Positions 9,063 through 17,687 of a DNA stretch of 64,000 bases are shown piece after piece. The stretch's first letter is position 1. The number at the start of each line of letters is the position of its first letter. Source of the DNA: Stenotrophomonas beteli. Its GTDB lineage: Bacteria; Pseudomonadota; Gammaproteobacteria; Xanthomonadales; Xanthomonadaceae. Position numbers and translations under genes: made by a program. Location: assembly GCF_001431665.1 (NCBI RefSeq), contig NZ_LLXV01000055.1, forward strand, positions 62,001 to 126,000. Direction: 5' to 3'. The notes under the pieces were generated by a model, which worked only from the letters and a program-made list of their open reading frames with translations, was not told where the DNA came from and ran no database searches.

Positions 9063-10247
9063 CTACTTTACCGCAGGGCCCGTGCCGGTACCCGCGCGCG
9101 CGGCGCAGTGGGATGCCGACCCATCGCGGAGGTAACGGGTAAAGCGGTTGTCGCGGTCGTTGGCCACCAGATCGCCGTTGGCCAGCTGCCAGAACACCCG
9201 GTCCTCGCCTTTCCCGCTGCGAACGTGTACGGCTCCCTCGCGCAGGGCGGCAGGTTGCGGCTCCTGCCCGGCCATCCGGACCCGGCCATCCTCGCCGAAC
9301 ACCAGGTCGCCGGCCTGCGCCTGGAAGCGACCACAGGGCAGCGCATCCAGAGGCGCTACGGCCATGTCGGCCGGTGACAGCGACGCCAGCGGCGTGGCCG
9401 CGCTGCAGGCCTGCGGATCCTGGCCGACCCTGCACGCCAGTTGCAGCGCGTCGCGTGCGGGCAGCAGGCGCTTGGAGGCCCACAACGCAACGGCGGTTGC
9501 ATGGCAGAAGCTGGCGCTGGGATGTTCGCGGCACAAGGTGCTGACCTCGTCCAGCTGCGCAGCGGGCAGCGGCACCTGATGCGGCGTACTGCCTGCCAGT
9601 GAGAACGCCCAGCCGATATCGCGTGCACGGCTGGCCATCTCGGCCTGCTCGCACGCGGCCTGGTCGTAGCTGGCGGTGCCTTGTTCACAGGCTGCTGGCG
9701 TGGGTGGCGCTTGGCGGTCGCTGGCAAGGGCCATCTCGACCAGCAGGTCGTTGCGGGCATCGCTGCGGTAGTCTTCGATCAGCAGATTGCAGGCGAAGGG
9801 AACATCTTCGCGGCACCATTGCCGCCAGCGATCGGGACCGGCGAGTGCCATGTCATCGATGCATTGGGCGATGTCCGCGCGGCAACTTCCTGCGGCGAAC
9901 ACCGGCGGTGGGCGGCACTCGGCAGCGCTTTCCAGCGTGTAGTGATGGTCCTCGCTGGCCAGAATGCGGCCGTCGCTGGCGATCTGCAGTGCACTGACGT
10001 TGCCGGTGGCCAGGCTGGCCATCACCAGCGACTCGCCCAGCCGCTCCAGGTTGTAAGGCTCCGGCGCCACGCCGGGCGCGAGCAGGCGGCCCTGTACAGG
10101 GCTTTCCACCTGCAGGCGGGCGCCGCTGCCGGCGTCCTTGAAGGTGCCGCACAGCAGGGACTGCGCGGACACGACCGGGCTCAGCAGCAACAGAAGCGCA
10201 GCCGCCCACCCTCGTGACAGGCGGCGGATGACGGTGACGGAGGGCAT
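9063..10247 (-). CDS. Cys-bracketed exported protein, paralogue A
   Basis: I do not recognise this 394-residue protein. It begins with a signal peptide ([19 protein letters not shown]). The mature part opens with a module [26 protein letters not shown] and closes with a second module [28 protein letters not shown]. Between them is a Cys-rich helical stretch with repeats of the type C..DMAL..C ([29 protein letters not shown]). The neighbour at 10281 has the same architecture. Paired cysteines suggest disulfides in the periplasm or outside the cell. The gene order (three exported or membrane proteins in a row) suggests one operon ending with hemF. Confidence 0.6.
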   Translation of the reverse strand: MPSVTVIRRLSRGWAAALLLLLSPVVSAQSLLCGTFKDAGSGARLQVESPVQGRLLAPGVAPEPYNLERLGESLVMASLATGNVSALQIASDGRILASEDHHYTLESAAECRPPPVFAAGSCRADIAQCIDDMALAGPDRWRQWCREDVPFACNLLIEDYRSDARNDLLVEMALASDRQAPPTPAACEQGTASYDQAACEQAEMASRARDIGWAFSLAGSTPHQVPLPAAQLDEVSTLCREHPSASFCHATAVALWASKRLLPARDALQLACRVGQDPQACSAATPLASLSPADMAVAPLDALPCGRFQAQAGDLVFGEDGRVRMAGQEPQPAALREGAVHVRSGKGEDRVFWQLANGDLVANDRDNRFTRYLRDGSASHCAARAGTGTGPAVK

Positions 10248-10280
10248 GCGGCAGCTCCTGGCAGAACGAAAGCGGAAAGG

Positions 10281-11243
10281 TCAGTGATCATGGCCGGGCG
10301 CAGTCCGGCATCGTGCGTTGGAAAAGGGCCGATATCGCTGGTAGCCGGTCTGCGTGTCCATGCCGAGCAGATCGCCGTTACCCAGCTGCCGCAGGACAAG
10401 GGTTTGGCCGTTCTGCTGCAGGTGGATGGCGCCTTCATGCAGACCGGCCTGCGCGCCATCACCGAAGTCGAGCGTGTCGACAACGCCCCCATCCGCCCGG
10501 TAGCGGCCACACGGGAGCCGCCGGGCCGGCACCAGGCGCAGATCCGCGCCGAGCTCAAGCAAGGGTGCCGTGCGCTCGCAGGCACTGGCGCGGCCCGCAT
10601 CGCAGACCACCTGCAGGGCCTGTACCGCCAGCGCAGGCTCCAGTGCGATCAGCTGCTGTTCGGCCACCCCGGTGCAGAAGCGGCCACTACGCTGTTGCAG
10701 GCAAAGGCGCTGCAGGATGGCGCGCTGTGTGGCCGGCAAGGGCGCCTCCTGCTGCACGGCCCCGCTGGCGGCTGCGGCGAGGAAATGACGCAGCAGTGCC
10801 GAGCAGCCGGCGCCGACGCCTTCCTCGCACGCGCGCTGCGCCTGTTCCGGAGGCGCCCCAGCGAGCCGCGCAATGCACCGCGCAGGGTGTGCCAGGCAGC
10901 CATCGGTGCGGCCGGTGGGGGTGCGCTGGCAGGCCTGGGGACGATGCAGCGTGTAGCTGGCCACACTGTCGTCGACATGCGTCCCGTCGGCAGCCACGCC
11001 GATGGCGGTGGCTACGCCGTCGTCGAGCAACACCAGCTGCAGGTCGCCGGCGCTGCGGTCGATGCGCAGCGGTGCGCGTTCCTGACCTTCCAGGGTCCGA
11101 TAACCGCGAGTGGGTGATTCAAACACCAGCGTGATGCCGCCATCGGCGCTGCGATACTCACCGCAGCGCGGTGCATCGGCGGCGGCAGTGGCAGGCAGCG
11201 CGGCAAACAACAGCAGCGCGGGGAGCAGCGTCAGCAGGCGCAT
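10281..11243 (-). CDS. Cys-bracketed exported protein, paralogue B
   Basis: A 320-residue exported protein with signal peptide MRLLTLLPALLLFAALPATAAA. Like its neighbour at 9063 it has an N-terminal module (PRCGEYRSADGG..LVFESP..YTLHRPQAC), a middle Cys-rich helical region (CLAHPARCIARLAG, CEEGVGAGCSALL, CDAGRASACERTAPL, the last resembling Sel1-like helices) and a C-terminal module (LPCGRYRADGG..HLQQNGQ..LGNGDLLG). The shared features show tandem duplication followed by divergence. Function unknown. The 34-base gap to the downstream paralogue supports cotranscription. Confidence 0.6.
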   Translation of the reverse strand: MRLLTLLPALLLFAALPATAAADAPRCGEYRSADGGITLVFESPTRGYRTLEGQERAPLRIDRSAGDLQLVLLDDGVATAIGVAADGTHVDDSVASYTLHRPQACQRTPTGRTDGCLAHPARCIARLAGAPPEQAQRACEEGVGAGCSALLRHFLAAAASGAVQQEAPLPATQRAILQRLCLQQRSGRFCTGVAEQQLIALEPALAVQALQVVCDAGRASACERTAPLLELGADLRLVPARRLPCGRYRADGGVVDTLDFGDGAQAGLHEGAIHLQQNGQTLVLRQLGNGDLLGMDTQTGYQRYRPFSNARCRTAPGHDH

Positions 11244-11275
11244 GCGACAGTCCCTGTCGTGCGGAAGTGGGGGGC

Positions 11276-11836
11276 CTAGTGGAACCGCGCGCGGATGTCC
11301 GGCCGCAGCAGGCGCCAGGCCAGCCAGCCCTGTGCAACGAGTATGGCCACAGCGCCCCCGAACAAGGTCAGTGACACCAGGACTCGCTGGACCTGGGCTT
11401 CGCGCAGCGTCTGTGGATCGACGATATGCGTCATGAGGTCAGCGAAAATGCTGTCCAGCCACCACACGAATGCGAAATTAGCCACGGCGGACAACCACAG
11501 AAACACCACATAGCTCCAGAGGCCCCAGCGACGCTGCCGGTAGAAGCCCCAGCTTGAAAGCACGGCAGGGATCCAGGGTAGCGCCAGCCACAAAGTGGCG
11601 GCGACCGGGGCCTTCAGCATCCACAGCACGCTGCGTGGAAACCCCTGCTCAGTGGCTGTCAGGGTCATTCCCTGCCAGAGCGGACTGTCAGCCAGCCACC
11701 CAAGCAACACCGCTTGAAGTGCAATGAGTACGCAGAAACCTGCGCAGACCAGCAGCGACGCCAAGCCCAGCGGCCGGATGAAATCCTGGGCTGCGACTGC
11801 GCTGTGAGGCCGGCCTTGGGGCGATTGAAGCGACAT
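11276..11836 (-). CDS. Small four-helix membrane protein, unknown function
   Basis: A 186-residue integral membrane protein with about four hydrophobic helices: GLASLLVCAGFCVLIALQAV, LWMLKAPVAATLWLALPWI, LWSYVVFLWLSAVANFAFVWWL and VLVSLTLFGGAVAILVAQGW. Tryptophans are frequent. There is no recognisable catalytic or transport motif. It lies upstream of the two Cys-bracketed exported proteins on the same strand (33-base gap) and downstream of the NUDIX gene. The stop is TAG at 11276-11278. Confidence 0.6.
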   Translation of the reverse strand: MSLQSPQGRPHSAVAAQDFIRPLGLASLLVCAGFCVLIALQAVLLGWLADSPLWQGMTLTATEQGFPRSVLWMLKAPVAATLWLALPWIPAVLSSWGFYRQRRWGLWSYVVFLWLSAVANFAFVWWLDSIFADLMTHIVDPQTLREAQVQRVLVSLTLFGGAVAILVAQGWLAWRLLRPDIRARFH

Positions 11837-11863
11837 CCGATGTCCTGGGCAGCAGTGGGGTGA

Positions 11864-12283
11864 TCAGCGGGCCGTCACCCGGGTGGCGACCGCCGGCAGG
11901 ATATGGTGTTCGCTCAGGGGTGCCAAGGGCCGCCCATGCGGCGGTTGCAGCGGCACCCAGGCCAGTTCGGCGATCTCGGCGCGCGGCTGCGGTGTACCGT
12001 CCACCTGCACCCACCACGCCTGGGCCTGCACGCGATGGCCGGGCTCGTTCACTGCCCAGTCTTCGAACGTGCCCAGCGCGATGGCGGCATCGGCGCGCAG
12101 CTGCACGCCCAGTTCTTCGTCCAGCTCGCGGGCCAGCGCCTGCAGCGGTGCTTCACCGGGCTCGGGCTTGCCGCCCGGCTGGATGAAGCGGGTGGCGCCG
12201 TGCTTGCGCACCACCAGCGCCCGGCCGCGGTCATCCAGGATGACCGCGGCCACGATCCGGATCGTGGCCGCGGCGTTGCTCAC
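11864..12283 (-). CDS. NUDIX hydrolase
   Basis: A small NUDIX pyrophosphohydrolase of 139 residues. The Nudix box is complete at residues 38-60: GKPEPGE, APLQALA, RELDEELGV, matching GX5EX7REUXEEXGU. The N-terminal strand IRIVAAVILDDRGRALVV and the FIQPGGK segment are typical of MutT-like members. I chose the GTG start at 12283 because it overlaps the stop of the upstream S9 peptidase (GTGA), which predicts translational coupling, and because the fold begins right there. The substrate cannot be told from the sequence. Confidence 0.85.
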   Translation of the reverse strand: MSNAAATIRIVAAVILDDRGRALVVRKHGATRFIQPGGKPEPGEAPLQALARELDEELGVQLRADAAIALGTFEDWAVNEPGHRVQAQAWWVQVDGTPQPRAEIAELAWVPLQPPHGRPLAPLSEHHILPAVATRVTAR

Positions 12284-14649
12284 TTCAGGTTCTGCTCGAA
12301 CAGCTTGAGGATGCGCTTGTACTGGTCCAGCCACGAATCGGCACGCACGTAGCCGTGGCGCTCCAGCGGGTACGGTGCGATCGACCAGTTGTCCTTGTGC
12401 AGCTCGATCAGGCGCTGGGTCAGGTTCACCGAGTCCTGGAAGAACACGTTGTCATCCATCATGCCGTGGGCGATCAGCAGGTTGTCCTGCAGGTTCTGCG
12501 CGTACTCGATCGGCGAGGACACGCGGTACGCCTCCGGGTCGATGTCCGGCGTGTTGAGGATGTTGCTGGTGTAGCCGTGGTTGTAGTTGTGCCAGTCGAC
12601 CACCGGGCGCAGCGCGGCGCCGGCCTTGAACGTGCCCGGTGCACGGAACAGCGCCATGAAGGTCATGAAACCGCCGTAGGAACCACCGTAGATACCTGCG
12701 TGGTCACGGTCGCCCTGCTGGGTGTCGACCAGCCAGTCCAGGCCGTCCTTGTAGTCTTCCAGTTCCGGATGGCCCATGTTGCGGTAGATCGCCGTGCGCC
12801 AGTCGCGGCCGTAGCCCTCGCTGCCGCGGTAATCCATGTCCAGCACGATGTAGCCCTTCTGCACCAGCAGGTTGTGGAACATCTGCTCGCGGAAGTAGGC
12901 CGGGTAGCGCTGGTGCACGTTCTGCAGGTAGCCGGCGCCGTGCACGAACATCACGATCGGGTACTTCTTCCCCGGTTCCTTGTTTTCCGGCTCGTAGTAC
13001 TTGGCCCAGACCACGCCGGCACCGTGCCTGGACGGTACCGCGACCAGCTTCGGCTGGATCCACTGGCGGGCCTTGTAGTCGGCGGTGCGGGTGTCGGTCA
13101 GCACGCGTGCCTGGCCACCGGCACTGGGCAGCACCGCCAGCTGCGGCGGCAGGTAGGCACCGGAGTAGCGCACCAGCAGCTGCTGGCCATCGGGCGACAG
13201 CGAGAAATCCTCCACGCCGTTGAGGCTGGTCAGCTCGCGCACCTGGCGGCTGCCGGTGTCGACCGCGCAGACTTCGTAGTCATGCGGCGCCTGCGGGTTG
13301 CACAGGAAGTAGAAGCCCTTGCCATCGGCCGACGGCACCGGCGCCGAGGTTTCCCACTTGCCGCTGGTCAGCGCCTGTGGCTTGGCGGTGCCGGCCTGGG
13401 TGTACAGGTGCGAGAAGCCCGACTCCTCGGACAGCAGCCACAGCGTGCGGCCATCGGCCATCCAGCCGAAATCGTTGAAGCCCCAGTTGATCCAGGCGTT
13501 GTCGGTCAGGCGGTGGCGGTTCTGCACGCGGCCGTCGGCGGCGTTGACGCTGATGATCCAGCGGTCCTTGTTGTCGTTGGCACGCAGCATCACCGCGGCC
13601 TGCTGGCCGTCGGCGCTCCAGCGGATGCCGCCGCCCATGAAGTCGCTCATCACCTGCACGCTGCGCTCGCCCTTCAGCGCGTCCTTGCCGGCCTTGCGGC
13701 GCAGTTCGGCCAGCGGGTCGGTGCTGATGCCCGGCAGGCTGGCCAGCGAGACCTTTTCAGCCTTGCCGGTGCGCACGTCCACGTACCACAGGGTGTGCGG
13801 TTCGAAGCCGTTGCGGCCGACGCGGGTGCGGGTGTCTTCGGTTTCCTCGTAACCCGATTCGGTCACGTACAACGGCATCTTGCTGGTACGGCCGTCGTCG
13901 AAGTCCTTCGGCTTGGTCACCACGATCAGGTGGGTCAGGTCCGGCGACAGCACGCTGTCACCGATCTCGACGTCGGCGCCCAGGTACACCGGGCCCGGTG
14001 CGCGGGTCGGATCGGCCTGGCGCCAGCGCTGGTCCTGGTCCTTCAATGCCTCGCGCTGCTCGCGGTCGCGGCGCAGGGTTTCCAGCGTGCGCAGCTGCTG
14101 GTCGCGCAGCACGTCGGCCTTGGGCGGCGTGCGCGGGTCCTTCTCGGCCTTCAGGCTGGCCACCTGCTGCACGCCGCTGGCGGCGGTCCAGTGGAACCAG
14201 TTCTGGCCGACGCGCCAGATCACGCCATTGTCGGCAGCGAAGTTCACGTTGCCCGCGCGCTCGTTGCTGCGGGTCAGCTGGGTCAGTGCGCCGCTGCGCA
14301 GGTCGCGCACGAACACATCGCCATTGCGGACGAAGGCGCTGCGGCTGCGGCTGCGGTCATAGACCGGCTCGGCCACATCCAGGGTGCCGCGCTGGTCATC
14401 GGCCACCTGCGCGGCCACGCCACCGGCCACCGGCTGGCGGAAGGTATCGCGTACCGGACTGCCGTTGCGCTTGAGCTGGTACTCCACCTGCTGGCTGTTC
14501 CACGACCACCAGGCCTTTTCGACCGGCGGACCGATCCAGTCCGGGTCGGCCATGGCCTGTTCGATGGTGATCGGCGTCGGCGCAGCATGCGCAGCCGGTG
14601 CGGCCAGCACGGCCGACAGCAGGAGGGACAGGGGCAGCACTCGGGACAT
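12280..14649 (-). CDS. Exported S9 family peptidase (DPP IV / prolyl oligopeptidase type)
   Basis: A 789-residue secreted serine peptidase. ATG 14649 gives signal peptide MSRVLPLSLLLSAVLAAPAAHA. An N-terminal beta-propeller (DPPIV_N) spans about residues 60-560, followed by an alpha/beta hydrolase domain. The catalytic triad is visible: Ser657 in GGSYGGF, Asp732 in HGMMDDNVF and His765 in ERHGY. The long propeller is expected to restrict access to short peptides, so a dipeptidyl-aminopeptidase role in the periplasm is likely. Family members in Xanthomonadaceae are common and abundant. An upstream start at 14799 would add 50 residues without signal-peptide character. The NUDIX gene follows with a 4-base overlap. 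Confidence 0.9.
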   Translation of the reverse strand: MSRVLPLSLLLSAVLAAPAAHAAPTPITIEQAMADPDWIGPPVEKAWWSWNSQQVEYQLKRNGSPVRDTFRQPVAGGVAAQVADDQRGTLDVAEPVYDRSRSRSAFVRNGDVFVRDLRSGALTQLTRSNERAGNVNFAADNGVIWRVGQNWFHWTAASGVQQVASLKAEKDPRTPPKADVLRDQQLRTLETLRRDREQREALKDQDQRWRQADPTRAPGPVYLGADVEIGDSVLSPDLTHLIVVTKPKDFDDGRTSKMPLYVTESGYEETEDTRTRVGRNGFEPHTLWYVDVRTGKAEKVSLASLPGISTDPLAELRRKAGKDALKGERSVQVMSDFMGGGIRWSADGQQAAVMLRANDNKDRWIISVNAADGRVQNRHRLTDNAWINWGFNDFGWMADGRTLWLLSEESGFSHLYTQAGTAKPQALTSGKWETSAPVPSADGKGFYFLCNPQAPHDYEVCAVDTGSRQVRELTSLNGVEDFSLSPDGQQLLVRYSGAYLPPQLAVLPSAGGQARVLTDTRTADYKARQWIQPKLVAVPSRHGAGVVWAKYYEPENKEPGKKYPIVMFVHGAGYLQNVHQRYPAYFREQMFHNLLVQKGYIVLDMDYRGSEGYGRDWRTAIYRNMGHPELEDYKDGLDWLVDTQQGDRDHAGIYGGSYGGFMTFMALFRAPGTFKAGAALRPVVDWHNYNHGYTSNILNTPDIDPEAYRVSSPIEYAQNLQDNLLIAHGMMDDNVFFQDSVNLTQRLIELHKDNWSIAPYPLERHGYVRADSWLDQYKRILKLFEQNLK

Positions 14650-14816
14650 GGGCGGACGGCACCAGAAGAGGAAACCGGCCAAGGGTACCAGCCGCCCCGG
14701 CCCGGGGCAGGGGCCACAGGTCATGGCAGCGGGATTGGCAAAGTGGTGCAACCGGTTGCCGTGGCCGCGCATCCATTCTCCTGAACCCGCATCATCCACC
14801 GAACAGGAGCCCGACC

Positions 14817-15146
14817 ATGCAGGAACTGATCCCGATCACCCTCTTCATCTGCATCGCCTATGCGATCCATGCCATTGCCGATGCCCGCGCCCGCAGCAAG
14901 CTGGTGGCGCCACACGTGCCGGAGGAAGTGATCCGCTCGCTGGCCGTGCTGGAAGAAGAGCGCCGCCGCCAGGGTGCGCTGCGCTGGGGCATCAGCCTGG
15001 TCTGCCTGGCCCTGGCCATGGCCCTGCTGGAAGCCATCGGTGCCCGTGACCTGACCTTTGGTGCCGCTGCCGCGCTGGTCGGTAGTGCCGGCCTCGGCCA
15101 GCTGCTGGCCTGGCACTTCACCCGCCCTGCGGCACGCAAGGGCTGA
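14817..15146 (+). CDS. Small two-helix membrane protein (DUF6249-like)
   Basis: A 109-residue protein with an N-terminal hydrophobic segment (IPITLFICIAYAIHAIA), a charged linker rich in Arg and Glu (LAVLEEERRRQGALRW), and two more hydrophobic stretches (ISLVCLALAMALLEAIG, AAALVGSAGLGQLLAW). ATG 14817 follows AACAGGAG at good spacing. It is 37 bases ahead of an ECF sigma factor gene. Small proteins of this kind (I think of DUF6249) are often found beside ECF sigma genes, but the family assignment is tentative. Confidence 0.65.
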   Translation: MQELIPITLFICIAYAIHAIADARARSKLVAPHVPEEVIRSLAVLEEERRRQGALRWGISLVCLALAMALLEAIGARDLTFGAAAALVGSAGLGQLLAWHFTRPAARKG

Positions 15147-15183
15147 GCCGGAACATGCCGCGGGCACAGGGGGCGCCCCGCGC

Positions 15184-15828
15184 ATGAGCCTGCTGGGCGG
15201 AGCACTGGCCGCATTGCGGGGGCGTCGCCGCGACGTGCCGGTCGAGCCCGCACCGGCCGTGGACGACGACCGCGCGCTGGTCAGCGCGATCATCGATGGC
15301 TCGCAACCGGCCTTCGCGCAATTGGTTGAAACCCACCAGCGCACCTGCGCGCATGTGATCGGGCGCATGGTCGGCGACCGCGACCAAGTGCCCGATCTGC
15401 TGCAGGAGACCTTCCTGGCGGCGTTCCGCCAGCTGCACCGGTTTCGTTTTGAATCCTCGCTGCGCACCTGGGTTTCCCGGGTCGCTTACACCACGGCGCT
15501 GCAGCACCTGCGCCGGCGGCGGCTGGAGGCGCAATGGATGGTGGCGGTGGAGGTGCCGGAGGAACTGGGTGTCGGCGATGAAGGCCCGGGCCCGGTGGAG
15601 TTGAGCGAGGCGCTGCAGGCCGGGCGCCAGCTCGGCGCGGCGCTGGAACGGCTGAGCCCGCCGCAGCGCTTGATGGTCGGGCTGCATTATCTGGAAGACT
15701 TCGATCTGGCCGAGATCGAACAGGTGACCGGGCTGGCACGCGGTACCATCAAGAGCCACCTGTTCCGCGCGCGCCAGGTCCTGAAACAGGAACTGACGCG
15801 GCACGCCACCGCCGGAGAACTGCTGTGA
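15184..15828 (+). CDS. ECF-type RNA polymerase sigma factor
   Basis: A 214-residue extracytoplasmic-function sigma factor. Region 2 includes DGSQPAFAQLVETHQRTC and DQVPDLLQETFLAAFRQLHRF, with RTWVSRVAYTTALQHLRRRR for region 2.4. Region 4 includes LSPPQRLMVGLHYLEDFDLAEI and GLARGTIKSHLFRARQVLKQEL, the DNA-binding helix-turn-helix. The start MSLLGG at 15184 adds an unusual 30-residue basic N-terminus. The next gene starts in a GTGA overlap, so its product is made together with the sigma factor and may control it. Confidence 0.92.
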   Translation: MSLLGGALAALRGRRRDVPVEPAPAVDDDRALVSAIIDGSQPAFAQLVETHQRTCAHVIGRMVGDRDQVPDLLQETFLAAFRQLHRFRFESSLRTWVSRVAYTTALQHLRRRRLEAQWMVAVEVPEELGVGDEGPGPVELSEALQAGRQLGAALERLSPPQRLMVGLHYLEDFDLAEIEQVTGLARGTIKSHLFRARQVLKQELTRHATAGELL

Positions 15829-16040
15829 ACCCACCGACCGACCCCCGCGATGCGGAAGCGCGCGCGCTGGCACAGGCGTTGCGTGAGCAGGTGCAGCGGG
15901 AAGAAACGCCGGATGTGAGTGAGGCGCTGCAGCAGCGCATCAACGCCGAGTCGCGCGACAGTGGCGTGGGCTATGTGGTGGTGCAGGTGCTGTTGTTTGG
16001 CGCACTGCTGGCTGCAGCGGCCTGGTATTTCTGGCACTGA
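15825..16040 (+). CDS. Tiny single-pass membrane protein coupled to the ECF sigma factor
   Basis: 71 residues: an acidic, helical N-terminal part (RDAEARALAQALREQVQREE, VSEALQQRINAES) and one C-terminal transmembrane segment (YVVVQVLLFGALLAAAAWYF). It starts at GTG 15825, which overlaps the sigma factor stop by 4 bases. It has no zinc-binding HxxxCxxC motif and no periplasmic domain. It could be a minimal anti-sigma factor or a membrane tether; that is inferred from position only. Confidence 0.65.
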   Translation: MNPPTDPRDAEARALAQALREQVQREETPDVSEALQQRINAESRDSGVGYVVVQVLLFGALLAAAAWYFWH

Positions 16041-16078
16041 AGCACCCGCCGGGTGATGGGCCGCGCCAATCGCTGTGG

Positions 16079-16134
16079 GTAGAGGCCGACCCTGGTCGGC
16101 GCCCGGGTGTGTGCCAACCAAGGTTGGCAGCTAC
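16079..16134. repeat. GTAG-type palindromic repeat pair
   Basis: GTAGAGGCCGACCCTGGTCGGC, a spacer, then GCCAACCAAGGTTGGCAGCTAC. It has the GTAG head and CTAC tail of SMAG elements but a divergent second stem. Confidence 0.7.
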
Positions 16135-16288
16135 CAGAGCGGTCAATCGGTAGCGCCGGGCGATGCCCTGCGGCCTTCACGCCGCCCTGCGACAAAGTGA
16201 AGCAGCGCGTCACCCGGTCGCATCCCGCCTTAACGAAATCCTCCTAAAGTGGTCCGGTATCCCACCGGTCGCAGGCAGGAGGCGTCCC

Positions 16289-17686
16289 TTGGACGCGTTG
16301 TTGTTGTCCCGGATCCAGTTCGGATTCGTCATCAGTTTCCACGTGCTGTTCCCCGCCTTCACCATCGGTACGGCCAGCTGGCTGGCCTTCATCGAGTGGC
16401 GCTGGCTGCGCACGAAGTTGCCTGTGTGGCGCGAGCTGTATTTCTTCTGGCAGAAGATCTTCGCGGTGTCGTTCGGCATGGGCGTGGTCAGCGGCATCGT
16501 CATGGCCTTCCAGTTCGGAACCAACTGGCCGCGGCTGAGCGAGGTGGCCGGCACGGTCATCGGCCCGCTGCTGACCTACGAAGTGCTGACCGCGTTCTTC
16601 CTGGAAGCCAGCTTCCTCGGCGTGATGATGTTCGGCTGGGGCCGGGTCTCGCCGCGCCTGCATTTCCTGTCCACCTGCATGGTGGCGCTGGGCACGCTGT
16701 TCTCCACGTTCTGGATCCTGTCGTCCAACAGCTGGCTGCATACCCCGGCCGGCTACGAGATGGTCAACGGCGTGGTGCATCCGGTGGACTGGTGGCAGGT
16801 GGTGTTCAACCCCTCGTTCCCGTACCGCCTGGCGCACATGGCGCTGGGCTCGTTCATCACCACCTGCTTCGTGATCGGTGGCGTCGGCGCGTGGTACCTG
16901 CGCAAGGGCACGCACGTGGAAGCGGGCCGGCGCATGCTGATCGCGGCGGTGGCGTTCGCCGCACTGACCGTGCCGGTGCAGATCTTCGTCGGCGACATGC
17001 ATGGCCTGAACACGCTCAAGCACCAGCCGATGAAGATCGCGGCGATGGAAGCGCACTGGCATGAAACGAAGGAGGGCGAGGGCGTACCGCTGGTGGTGTT
17101 CGCGCTGCCCAACGAAAAGGAAGAACGCAACGACTTCGAAGTGGCCATCCCGAAGCTGGGCAGCGTGATCCTCACCCACAGCCTGGACGGCACCTTCGAT
17201 CCGCTGACCTCGGTGCCGGCCAGCGAGCGGCCGCCGGTGACGCCGGTGTTCTTCGCCTTCCGCATCATGGTCGGGCTGGGCACGCTGATGCTGCTGCTGG
17301 CCTGGGTGTCAGCGTTCCAGCTGTGGCGCAGGAAGCTGCTGGATTCGCCGTGGCTGCTGCGCGGCTGGAACTGGATGCTGCCCAGCGGCTTCATCGCGCT
17401 GCTGTCGGGCTGGTTCGTCACCGAGATGGGCCGCCAGCCGTGGGTGGTGTATGGCCTGCTGCGCACCGCCGATGCCGTGGGCCCGCAGAGTGCGTGGATG
17501 ACCGCGCTGTCGCTGGGCGTGTACGTGGTCGGCTACGCCTTCGTGTTCGGCTGGGGCATCTGGTACCTGGTGAAGATCCTGCGCCACGGGCCGCAGCCCT
17601 ACGCCGAAGGGCCGTCGCTGGACCACGGCAGCCACACCCCGGCACGCCCGCTGTCGGCGGCCGACGAACCGCTGGAGGAGCGCTGA
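16289..17686 (+). CDS. cioA: Cyanide-insensitive quinol oxidase subunit I (CioA/CydA type)
   Basis: A 465-residue bd-type quinol oxidase subunit I. TTG 16289 is chosen because a full AGGAGG (16277-16282) stands 6 bases upstream and because the sequence then begins with LDALLLSRIQFGFVISFHVLFPAFTIG, the conserved first helix with the haem-ligand His (residue 18). An ATG at 16163 would add 42 unconserved residues. Other marks are FGTNWPRLSE, LEASFLGVMMFGW, STFWILSSNSWLHTPAGYEM, and the CydA signature GRQPWVVYGLLRTADAV. The Q-loop is short, as in CioA, not the long E. coli CydA type. It sits one base before cioB. The enzyme moves electrons from ubiquinol to oxygen in the inner membrane. Confidence 0.93.
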   Translation: MDALLLSRIQFGFVISFHVLFPAFTIGTASWLAFIEWRWLRTKLPVWRELYFFWQKIFAVSFGMGVVSGIVMAFQFGTNWPRLSEVAGTVIGPLLTYEVLTAFFLEASFLGVMMFGWGRVSPRLHFLSTCMVALGTLFSTFWILSSNSWLHTPAGYEMVNGVVHPVDWWQVVFNPSFPYRLAHMALGSFITTCFVIGGVGAWYLRKGTHVEAGRRMLIAAVAFAALTVPVQIFVGDMHGLNTLKHQPMKIAAMEAHWHETKEGEGVPLVVFALPNEKEERNDFEVAIPKLGSVILTHSLDGTFDPLTSVPASERPPVTPVFFAFRIMVGLGTLMLLLAWVSAFQLWRRKLLDSPWLLRGWNWMLPSGFIALLSGWFVTEMGRQPWVVYGLLRTADAVGPQSAWMTALSLGVYVVGYAFVFGWGIWYLVKILRHGPQPYAEGPSLDHGSHTPARPLSAADEPLEER

Positions 17687-17687
17687 C

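Noticed and set aside
10284-11134. Long plus-strand frames opposite the Cys-bracketed exported protein genes
   Set aside because: No start signals and low-complexity Arg/Ala-rich translation; the minus-strand frames have signal peptides and paralogue conservation.
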